64,000 nucleotides of DNA from Sarcocystis neurona (lineage: Eukaryota > Apicomplexa > Conoidasida > Eucoccidiorida > Sarcocystidae): the NCBI GenBank assembly GCA_000727475.1, contig KL647315.1, positions 69,528-133,527 of the forward strand. The letters run 5' to 3'. The notes under the pieces are model-generated. The model saw nothing but the letters and a program-made list of their open reading frames with translations. It was not told the origin of the DNA and ran no database searches. This document shows, piece after piece, positions 56,301 through 64,000 of this stretch (position 1 is its first letter; the number at the start of each line of letters is the position of its first letter). Made by a program: the position numbers and the translations under genes.

Positions 56301-56396
56301 CAGCCCAAGAAGAGGCAGAAGCCGAAGAAAATTGAGTGGTGTCTTGTTGGGCCGACGCTTCTGGCGCTCGACCGGTGGTGGACGGCGGAGGAGTAA
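46677..56396 (+). CDS. IBA57: Gene C: IBA57/YgfZ-family (GcvT-like) iron-sulfur cluster assembly protein, four exons
   Basis: The exons 46677-46948, 48562-49738, 50674-54579 and 56016-56396 add up to 5736 bp with all splice phases matching (2-2, 0-0, 0-0), giving about 1911 residues against roughly 350 for usual IBA57. The conserved skeleton appears in order: [17 protein letters not shown] (about 86-102), [13 protein letters not shown] (about 281), LLDIHQTI then [21 protein letters not shown] (about 837), the family signature [12 protein letters not shown] (1340-1351) with its Cys, and KLGVGLCML (about 1764). IBA57 works with ISCA proteins in mitochondrial [4Fe-4S] cluster maturation. The N-terminus (Ala-rich, with [11 protein letters not shown]) suits a transit peptide. 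Long Ala/Gln/Ser insertions separate the motifs. The family call is firm; IBA57 rather than another YgfZ-like paralogue is inference. Confidence 0.85.
46949..48561 (+). repeat. Gene C intron 1, microsatellite-rich
   Basis: The intron is bounded by GTAGGT and tgagcgcgaag (AG at 48560-48561). Most of 47200-48260 is (TA)n, CATA and TGTA, and a pyrimidine-rich stretch (48395-48540) precedes the acceptor. The acceptor is not the first AG after that tract; it is chosen because it alone restores the FLQG motif in phase. Confidence 0.7.
48562..49738 (+). CDS. IBA57: IBA57-like, exon 2
   Basis: The exon starts with [13 protein letters not shown], the hallmark N-terminal motif of YgfZ/IBA57 proteins. 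A Gln/Glu-rich, coiled-coil-like insertion of about 170 residues follows. Then come [16 protein letters not shown], an Ala/Ser/Thr-rich insertion, a Gln-rich segment ([14 protein letters not shown]) and [19 protein letters not shown]. It ends at CAA|GTAATA in phase 0. In shorter homologues these motifs lie within about 90 residues of each other. Minus-strand ORFs over this region are shadows. Confidence 0.85.
49739..50673 (+). repeat. Gene C intron 2 with minisatellite
   Basis: GTAATA to gcctctgcag. A short hairpin (accaggtgtagcgtgtacacctggt, arms of about ten bases) lies at 49775-49800. From 50205 to 50460 a diverged minisatellite of about 65 bp (ttcatcgaaatgc / ttcaatggaaacgc cores with TA tracts) is present. 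Confidence 0.75.
50674..54579 (+). CDS. IBA57: IBA57-like, exon 3 (1302 codons)
   Basis: It begins with [20 protein letters not shown], the strand-helix segment that follows the HL-K-LR block in homologues. Successive islands of conserved sequence are [23 protein letters not shown] (the DxR...LGxR motif), [33 protein letters not shown] with [19 protein letters not shown], and [19 protein letters not shown] near the end. Between them lie Ala-, Ser/Asn-, Pro- and Gln-rich insertions, the largest about 480 residues ([11 protein letters not shown] at about 51.47 kb, Ala/Pro/Ser through 51.9-53.1 kb). It closes at ACG|GTAAGA in phase 0. The open frame upstream of 50674 is intron read-through. Confidence 0.85.
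54580..56015 (+). repeat. Gene C intron 3, TA-rich
   Basis: GTAAGA to cttttctctgctcag. The interior 54790-55690 is mostly (TA)n and CATA/TGTA repeats with two diverged gtatatatatacacatgcat-like segments. No exon is visible. Confidence 0.7.
56016..56396 (+). CDS. IBA57: IBA57-like, terminal exon
   Basis: The acceptor (AG at 56014-56015) joins in phase 0 to exon 3. It encodes 126 residues: [20 protein letters not shown], an acidic/Gln-rich middle ([20 protein letters not shown]) and a C-terminus [14 protein letters not shown] followed by TAEE and TAA at 56394-56396. A Trp-Trp pair near the C-terminus is also usual in IBA57 proteins. Two minus-strand ORFs of 228 and 254 codons overlap it and are judged shadows. 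Confidence 0.75.
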   Translation, partial: EYLSYVSSLGTSSPYPVALAEKAADLPLLLPPCGEGELRRDGISSEEENRGEETRRCHPESQAEAWQTGRGGAAAANTPQKTAEGTSLSATEEEQQPKKRQKPKKIEWCLVGPTLLALDRWWTAEE

Positions 56397-57378
56397 ACGG
56401 CCGACGCGGACGCGGCTTTTTTCTGGCGCTTTCCAACGACACAGTGAGTGTCGCCCTCTTTTTTGCACAGGCACGCGCCCTTCTGGCAAAGGAAAAAAAG
56501 GTCCTCCTCTTTTTTTTGCTGCTTCTCCACGACGCACACAGCTCTCCCCGGCTGCCTGGAGGTTAACTTCTGGCAAACTGATGAGACTTCTCTTTCTTCC
56601 CTGCTGCTTCGGACGCTCTGCAAGCGAAAACTCTCCCTTCGAGAAGAGGGAGCTGTTTTGTTTTTGCTTCTCAGAATGCAGGCAGCTCCCTCTGTCTCTC
56701 TTTGCAAGGGAGGGGTTGCTTCCGAGGAAGGACAGAAGGGCTCTTCTACACACGCTCTCGTATAGTTGCCTATACGTCTCGATAAACGCATGCAAATGAA
56801 CTGCAGCGGTCACTGGCTCACTGGCTCGCACAGCTTCTCTTCTGCTGTTGACGACGAAAAAACTCTATTTTCCCCTATCTGTGCAGACCGCGACGTAGGA
56901 AGAGGCCGGGTCAACGGTGCACGCGACTGTGTCCTGGTACATATACATATATATACAGAGGGAGAGAGATATCTACAGACACAGATGCAGAGACGCCTTT
57001 TTATGTAAGTGAAATTTCATTTCTCTCTTCCCACGCGCAGCTGTAATTCGAGAGAGCTGCGCTCAACGGTGCATTCGTATATATGTTTGTACCTGTTTAA
57101 TATACATATATGTGTTCGTATACAGATACAAGTGCAGAGATGTATTTGAATGTACGCGGAAATCATTTCTCTTTTTCCACGCGCATTTCCGCACATAGAG
57201 AGAGGCACGCTTATCGGTGCGTTCGCGTAGGTCTCTGTATGCGCATATATACGGGTTCAGAGAAGCATTCATTTGTACGTGGATCCGCCTCTTGTATGCA
57301 CATGCCTCGTATTTACCCTCTGCGTCATATACACGTACGTTATTTACGCATATTTGCACACTTGTGGAGCGTTGCAGG
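56397..57378. other. Gene C 3' flank and spacer
   Basis: After the stop, 56400-56900 is unique, with T/C-rich patches, and may hold the 3' untranslated region. From 57000 to 57240 two diverged copies of a segment occur (tttcatttctctcttcccacgcgca and atcatttctctttttccacgcgca, about 145 bp apart). No gene is supported. Confidence 0.4.
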
Positions 57379-57915
57379 ATGCAGGCCAAAAGACTTTGTA
57401 TATCTCTAGCGGTTGTCTTCACACTCGTGCAGGCTAGAGTGTTCGTGCTGGGCTTATATATACCCGAACACACAAGTAGGCGTACGTCTACGTGCCGGAT
57501 TCTCGTACACTTCACAAACAGCAAATCCGCAGAAAATGTAGGTTTCTGTACGAGTCTGTGTTTCACCCTTTGTGTAGTTGTCTGCACGTGCAAGTGTATG
57601 TGTACATGTTGTCGCACACGTACCGGCTCTCTCTGCCTCTCGTCAGACATCTCTGTAGACATATGTATAGAAATACCATCACGTGTGTGTTGGGACAGTG
57701 ATCCAAACAGAGCCATAAGTCTGTATTTATATGTCTGCCTGGTGGACGTGTACGCTTGTATACCTGTGTATCCGAGGGTGGTCATAAACGTGTGTATCCA
57801 CCTATGCCTGTATGTATCTACGTGTATACGTATGCATACGTGTATAACGGTATGCACTCACTTGTGTAGAAACGCCTGCGTGGATGCATATAGACGCGTA
57901 TATCGGTATATGTAG
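57379..57915 (+). CDS. Hypothetical ORF with signal-peptide-like start
   Basis: From the ATG at 57379 the frame gives 178 codons. The start (MQAKRLCISLAVVFTLVQAR) is basic then hydrophobic, like a secretory signal, followed by a polar stretch (YIPEHTSRRTSTCRILVHF). After about residue 53 the composition drifts to Cys/Val/Tyr-rich microsatellite-like translation, and a GTAGGT donor at about 57538 (phase 0) may mark the end of a real first exon. No partner exon or family is recognised. Confidence 0.22.
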   Translation: MQAKRLCISLAVVFTLVQARVFVLGLYIPEHTSRRTSTCRILVHFTNSKSAENVGFCTSLCFTLCVVVCTCKCMCTCCRTRTGSLCLSSDISVDICIEIPSRVCWDSDPNRAISLYLYVCLVDVYACIPVYPRVVINVCIHLCLYVSTCIRMHTCITVCTHLCRNACVDAYRRVYRYM

Positions 57916-60400
57916 ACGGGTCTGCGTGTATGTTCGTACGTGTGAATGTGTCGGTGGAGTATGTTTATGTGGGATGTTGTACAAAGGGACCGATTCACAG
58001 ACTGTCTGTCTCCACGGAAACACACAAAGAGAATCTATAGTGCACCAACAGCTCACATCTGTGAATACTGTGGGTGTGTGAAATCTCAACACACACTTGT
58101 ACACATATATATATATATATATTCACACATATATAGATAGGCGTGCAATTAAGGATAGTAGTAAGCATGATTGCGCGCGGCCGAAAGAAGTGGAGAAACC
58201 TTGTTTCTGAGTGCCTGCTCGGGCCAGGAGCTGAAGCTCTTGAAGTACCCTAAAAAAGCGAAGTTTCCGACCAAGACGACCGTGCGCCTTCTGCGTTTCG
58301 TTGTTGCGTGCATTGGACGTCACGCAGCGCCGACAGCAGAACATAAAACATCAGCAGTATTACTACCAGCAGCACCACCACGTACACCAAGACCATCAGG
58401 CATGTACAGCCATATCTATGCACATACACAAATATTTATCAACCTGTCTATTTACACATGTGTGTCATTCGGTTTCACTATTAGTTGGAGGACTTCCTTC
58501 TGTTCGTGTCGTTGAACCTGTTTCATCTAGCTATCACATACGGACGTGCACTTTTTCACCTACCTGTCGCTACGCATCTATGCGCATGTAGATGCACGTA
58601 CGGATATATATATATATATATGTAAGGAGACACGAATGTATGCGCGTGTGTACGGCTAATGAAACCAGACGTATACATTATTATGCATGCATGTAAGTGT
58701 GTGGAAATACTAACATACGTAGCTCTTTACGAGTACTGTGTCCAGAGGTCTACATGCAGAGAGAGGGAGTGAGAAGTGTAGAAAGAGGCGACACGCTACA
58801 AGGAGGCTCGACCGGGAGAAACGAGAGTTCCGATGTCGAAGAAAGCTGCACCGCAGCGTCATCCGTCTCAAACGTCGGCACTCGCCAGACGATGAGAGTT
58901 ATCTTTCATGCGTTCATCGAGTCCTCGTATTAAACCCCTCCGTCCGTCGTATACGTCGCAACTGGGGCAATTCACCTACGCCCGAGGTAGAAATATTAAA
59001 GTGATGGTGGCGGTGGTGATGGTAGTGAAGTTTGCACGGGTGTTGTGACGCGTACAAGCGCAAAAGTGACAACCTTGGAAAAAGTTCTAAAAGCTTTGGG
59101 TGTGCTAACACATTAGTAGTGACAACACCGTTAGCGCACTACACGTGCATGTGGGAAAAATGGGTCTGAGAGCATGTTTGTACACATACGCATACATATA
59201 CGTATGTATATATATACGTGTGCACACCAGGATATGCAGCACGCTGTTGTCGTCAACCACGTAGACTTACACACATATGAGTTCTTACGTACCACACCGT
59301 TGGGGGAAGGCATTGATGACGACATTGCTTTTTTTGAAAGAGTGGCCATCTGGATATTACCATCACACAAGCGGCACGCTCATGTACCGGTGACGACGAT
59401 GACGGCACTAATAAGGATGCTGACGGACGTCGCATAGAACAGGCGTGATATGAATAGTAACATGCGTCGTACGCGTATAAGTGCATTACGCGTAGACGGG
59501 TATTATGCGGAGAGTCGTGAGCATGGTGGTTGCTGGGACGCAGCATCAACGTTTCTTTGCTGCGGGTGCTGCACCGCGGACACCTGCTGCAGTTGTAGAT
59601 TTTTCGATGAGGCGCAAAAGTCAGCCTTTTCTTCGGTCTCAACAGCAGCCGCCAGAAGGCAGCAGCTGCTCTGTTCTGCGGCGTCGTTCATCTACTTTTG
59701 TGAACACACAGAGATATCTGTACAGGAGGATATTTTCGGCTATGCACATATGTATACATTCTGTATTCCCAGCGATTCCCATACATCCATGTATAACGGG
59801 GGACACGCGTGATTTTACTTTCGTATGTATATACACGTAAGTAAACATGTGGATAGAGATATGTGTATACACAGGCAAAGTGATATACGTATATATATAT
59901 ATATATGTTACATACTTGTACAGTGTAGACTTAGATCACGCAGGTGTGTATGCACGAACTACATATATATATATATATATATGTATATTTATATATATAT
60001 ATATATGTATATTTATATATATATATATGTAGGGCACATTTCTGTGCACGTACACATTCATGGGATACCCCTTTATATACTTGTTCGCACTTGCGTAGAT
60101 ATGCGTGAACACACACCGCCGCCTATGGGGCATATACGTATGGATGGCTGTACGCATATTATATATTTATATTTATGTATGTACGTGTTGATTATTTACC
60201 TGTCTCTGTGTGAGCACGTGTGTGTACATGTGTATATATATATATATACATGTATGCGCATATTCACTTGTAAATTCACACGCCAGTACAACTCCACGTA
60301 CAAAAGTGGTTTTCCGTGAGACCAGGAAGTAGCCGCAGTTTTACTCTAATGAGTCCATACAGAAAAGTCTTGGCGCACAGTTTTCCGCGCAGTTTTTTTC
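57916..60400. other. Spacer with unassigned coding-like ORFs and TA repeats
   Basis: Plus-strand frames with natural composition occur at 58171-58400 (ETLFLSACSGQELKLLKYPK), 58738-59004 (RRNWGNSPTPEVEILK at its end) and 59220-59437 (HAVVVNHVDLHTYEFLRTTP to a stop). None has an evident start or matched splice sites. 59820-60260 is (TA)n and CATA-rich. No function is assignable. Confidence 0.3.
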
Positions 60401-60405
60401 GTCTT

Positions 60406-60770
60406 TCACATGCCCGCATCTTCTGTAGCCCTCTGCAAGGAAAAATGGGAAAGAAAGTTCATCGTGGTAGTCCTCTTTTTTAGAAGACAACTGAGTTCTT
60501 CGCATACTTTTACTGCACTTCCCTCATTGGGAGCACACGCGCAGATGGCAGGTATCTTTGCCAGAAGCTGCTGTATCATAACGCGCACAGGAGTTGAAGC
60601 ATATCCCAAAGGAAGAGAAGGGTCGGAGCGCCGCCCGTTACGCTCCGAGGGAGAACAGGAGTCGGTCGACAAAGGAACGGGCTGCAGGTTTCCCACTTTT
60701 TTCAGAAAAAGTACAAACTTCTTGTTGGGCACGCCATTTTGCCTTTCTAATATCTAAAGACGCCACAACG
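60406..60770 (-). CDS. Hypothetical exon/ORF, about 120 codons
   Basis: On the minus strand an AG at about 60771 (ggcgtctttag) opens a frame reading ERQNGVPNKKFVLFLKKVGN, then GYASTPVRVMIQQLLAKIPA, a Cys-containing stretch (ICACAPNEG, KVCEELSCLL) and a stop at 60406. There is no ATG at the start, so if real it is a terminal exon. A plus-strand ORF overlaps. Possible upstream exons on the same strand are at 61526-61326 (NKTLAPAWKFPMHSESEKAA) and about 61080-61000 (CRDALVRLAAQNPADFLFQH). The family is not recognised. Confidence 0.25.
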
Positions 60771-60939
60771 TTCCTCTCGGAAGGACAAATGCTGTGCTTC
60801 TTCGCACGCAGGCACCTAATAAACAATTGCTGCTGTGGCGCGTACTGCATTCCTTGGATCCCGTGCGATCTCTTCGTGTATCCGTACATGAACACGTACA
60901 CACATACGCTCCAATACACACACATATATGTATACAAGT

Positions 60940-62840
60940 ACATATTTCTATGAAGCTCTCGAGAATATATATGTGTACTTGTGCGTGTAAGTGTACACAG
61001 GCATAGAAAGAGAGAAGCGATGCTGAAAGAGAAAATCCGCTGGGTTCTGCGCTGCCAATCGAACAAGTGCATCCCTACACTTCCGCGCATACACAAGTGT
61101 TTGTCGATTGATGGTTTTATTCGTATACCTGCGTAAATATACATATGCACGCGTGTCCATAGATGGTAGTTTACATACGTAAGCCCTCTAGGTATGTACG
61201 TTAGCACCCGTATGTGCGTGTGGATACACACACGGTAAGAGCACCTCTGCGCTCGGAATTTATATGTGTCCCCATATGTATAATTAGCCGTTACAGAAAG
61301 GAACACCTGTGTACGTCTATGGTGTCTATTCAAGCTCACTTTTTCGTCTTCTACAAGCTGGAATCAACGTGACCTTTCCATTTCCTCCGCCTTCTCTCTC
61401 CTGATTATCCGCTGCCTTTTCACTTTCCGAGTGCATAGGAAATTTCCACGCTGGAGCCAGTGTCTTGTTCCGACTGGCACGGTTGTTGCAACTTCCAAAC
61501 GACAAAGTGCTCTTTCTTGCGCCCACTGCGGCACGACGCTGTTGAACGGGCAGGGACCCACCTGAATTACCCAGCGCAAATTTATATACTTGTGCAAAGA
61601 TTTACACCGGCACGTGTATTTCCGCGCACCTCGACACCTTACCACCCTCATCAGCATTCACCTTTTACTCGTTGTGTTCCGCATCAAAGTGTAGTTAGCC
61701 GACTGCTGGTCCTGGGGTTGATGGAGTTCAAGTAGCTGACCTCCCACCCCCCCCCCCCCGCCCCCGATACTGCTTCCTCTGTTGGCGCTGTTCTGCGAGG
61801 AGCGCGTCGGACTCCAAAGAGACAGAATACCAAATGAATGTCACAGTGAGGACGGAATTGCTGGTGCTGTGGCACCTGCAAGGGCACAGAACCAACACTG
61901 CTGCACGTTGAGAAGTGTATTTCTGTGTATAATACGGGTGCGTTTCCCAGTATGTGTGTAGATAGGACCTGATTGGTACACACGTACGTCGGTCGGATAG
62001 ATTCGATTAGATCCATACCAGCTGCGACGAGTATCCTTGAATGAGCATCTGTCACAACTCGACGTACATGTGGATGCAGGTGTGCGTCAACTGCTATAGC
62101 TGCACTTCCAAGTGCACTCGAGCGCAGTTATATGTGTGTGCACGTGTCCAGGGTATATGTGAATACACATTACGTGTAAATCATACATGTGTGCCATCGG
62201 GAGCAGTAAACACGCCCGCAAATACGGCAGCGTACAGCAAAAGTCGCATCGTCTGTTGGTTTAATACTCCCGTCGTATCCCTTGCGCGCATAATTCAAAG
62301 ACATAGTCCAGAACTTCCTCATTCCCTCCACCTTAAAGTCGCGTTATTCGTGCTGGTACACTTGTGTCTCAGAGGCTGTGTGTGGGTATTACATACACAC
62401 AGGCACACGCTCGTACATACACACGTACACCATTATGTAGGTTCATGCACGCATGTTTCTAGTGGGTTTACAAATAGCGTACGATTTCTGATGCCGTCTG
62501 CAAGCGCAGAGACTGAGTGAGCCCGTTCAGATAAAGGCTATGCACCTGCCGCAGAGACTTGCTAGTGCCGCCATGTTGCAGCATCGCGCACATCAAGTGT
62601 TATCCATATACTCTCGTCTCCCTGTTTGATTAATTATTCCCGAGGACACGGAGTGCCACTGCTCTTCTTGACGAATGAAGAACGCTGGCACAACGGTGGT
62701 GCACGTGGAGATAGAGGTTCTCGTACGAAGACACGTGCACATTTACGGAAAAGGAAAGACACATATATTTCCGTGTATCGGTGCGAGATTGAACGTAGAA
62801 GCTCAACAAGCATTCAGCATTTGTTTACGTTAATATATGT
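60940..62840. other. Spacer, no supported gene
   Basis: Unique sequence with short TA/CA patches, a homopolymeric C run (61747-61759 plus five more C after one G) and short ORFs on both strands. Apart from the candidate fragments mentioned for the 60.4-kb ORF, nothing is supported. Confidence 0.35.
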
Positions 62841-62848
62841 ATTTGTAT

Positions 62849-63044
62849 ACGTACATGTTATTGCGCCGTATGTACTGATACCAAGGTTTATGAGCCGTGT
62901 ACACATTTTCGTATATATCTGGGTGAGCACGTCCACAAGTAGGTGAACGTACATGTTATTGCGCCGTATGTACTGATACCAAGGTTTATGAGCCATGTAC
63001 ACATTTTCGTATATATCTGGGTGAGCACGTCCACAAGTAGGTGA
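62849..63044. repeat. 98-bp tandem duplication
   Basis: Copy 1 (62849-62946) and copy 2 (62947-63044) differ at one visible position (gccgtgtac versus gccatgtac). The near-identity in a region of otherwise diverged repeats points to a recent duplication. Confidence 0.93.
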
Positions 63045-64000
63045 ACATCTAAGACGGTTCCGTGTGCAACGTTACCTTCCGTGTCCTCGACGTGCAACAC
63101 CGGACCGACACCTTTCCGTAGCGCGGCTTGTTCGGCTGGTTTTTCGGCCATTCGGGGAGAACATGGCCATGTCCCAGTCACCTGTATCTCCGTAGTTTAG
63201 TCTGACTATTTTGGCAAAACTTTGTCTCTTACGATACTGCGTTACACGAGCAACCGTGCGCATCCGTAGCTGTGCGCACGAAGCCGCTCGTCACCGTATA
63301 GATATGGTTCTGTAGAAAAAATTCACACGTGTACGTATGGCTGTGAAGATGTATGTATATTCTTGCATGTCTAGCTCATCGGATGGGTACGCAAGCTAAG
63401 CAGAGACGTTCTCTGTGCCCTATCATGCTATTTTCGATACCGCAAAAGCACCATACTCCAGCTTGCAGACACCTCATAAAGATCCGCCATTTTTGCTGTA
63501 CAGCCCCCTTCATTTTGTCGAGTTTTACACTTTCAGCAACAGAATTTTTTACACACAGGCATCTTACTAGCGGCACTGCAGCGCATTATTCCTCGCAGAA
63601 AATCTCACACACTGGTTCTGCAGATGCCTTTTAACTCGCTAGATTCTAACACGTCATATACTAAATGGATAGAAGTATTTTCTCAGTTCATCCACGTTGA
63701 ATCGAGACAGCCCATTAAACAAGAGGTCTTCCTCACGCTGTATCAACCGTATCCGCATATAACTCCAATTCTACCCTGTTCTCTGCTTCAGTTTCGTGTG
63801 GGTTAAAGAAGCGTTATCCTGTGCGGTAGCGTCTGACACGCATTCGAGCTTAATCTTCGCCCGTGACGACGAAGGTTACTCAGCTCCGTCAGAATGCACT
63901 AGTTATCCTACCAGGAATAACGTTTGTATGTGTGTGTTGTTTGTAGGTTCTCGTTACAACAGACCTCATCTCAGTGGTTCTCATTTCGCTGGGTGGCCTG
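63045..64000. other. Window end, unassigned
   Basis: Minus-strand frames at 63181-62888 (HVEDTEGNVAHGTVLDVH) and 63576-63376 (KLDKMKGAVQQKWRIFMRCL) look natural but have no supported start or splicing. From 63600 to 64000 I see only short ORFs. Confidence 0.3.

Noticed and set aside
56027..56791. 254-codon minus-strand ORF overlapping the last IBA57-like exon
   Set aside because: The plus-strand exon has a phase-matched acceptor and a sensible terminus; the minus ORF has no motif and spans the exon edge without splice sites.

Overview
This window looks like nuclear DNA from an Eimeria-type coccidian (Apicomplexa). The evidence is in the sequence. CAG/GCA/AGC triplet arrays run through the coding sequence and give Ala, Gln and Ser (also Leu/Cys in the wrong frames) homopolymers. 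There are many introns of 0.1 to 2 kb with GT-AG ends and ctgcag-type acceptors. The introns and spacers are packed with (TA)n, (CA)n and 50-150 bp minisatellites. Coding islands alternate with repeat-rich stretches. No prokaryotic operon, rRNA, CRISPR or transposase gene was found. Species assignment is inference.

Layout. 1-2956 (+): the last two exons of a gene that begins outside the window, product not recognised. 2957-12100: about 9 kb with no convincing gene; it holds a 110-bp perfect-type inverted repeat (11353-11593) and a short ORF with a secretory-signal look (9811-10035). About 12139-12781 (+): a weakly supported two-exon gene whose stop lies 51 bp from the stop of the gene converging on it. 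12833-37298 (-): a very large multi-exon gene, interpreted as a heptatricopeptide-repeat (HPR) protein with a RAP-like C-terminus, a class expected to bind organellar RNA. Ten or more exons can be joined with matching splice phases, except across a stretch near 29.5-32.1 kb that contains a 496-base assembly gap in a CAG array, and at the unresolved 5' end. 37299-46676: spacer with a 1.2-kb polypurine tract, a compositionally different island (39.5-42.4 kb) with unassigned ORFs, a long minisatellite (44.8-46.0 kb) and a 0.6-kb polypyrimidine tract. 46677-56396 (+): a complete four-exon gene for an IBA57/YgfZ (GcvT-like) iron-sulfur cluster assembly protein, about 1911 codons because of huge low-complexity insertions. 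56397-64000: spacer with minisatellites, a 98-bp tandem duplication, one signal-peptide-like ORF and several unassigned coding-like ORFs.

How the genes relate. The two recognisable genes are transcribed away from a shared spacer, and both products would act in the mitochondrion if the family assignments hold: IBA57 in late [4Fe-4S] assembly, HPR-RAP proteins in processing fragmented organellar rRNA/mRNA. On the sense strand of each gene a long pyrimidine-rich tract lies just upstream of the first coding exon I can support. Exon boundaries were placed by eye from GT/AG consensus, reading-phase agreement and conserved motifs; transcript data would be needed to fix them.
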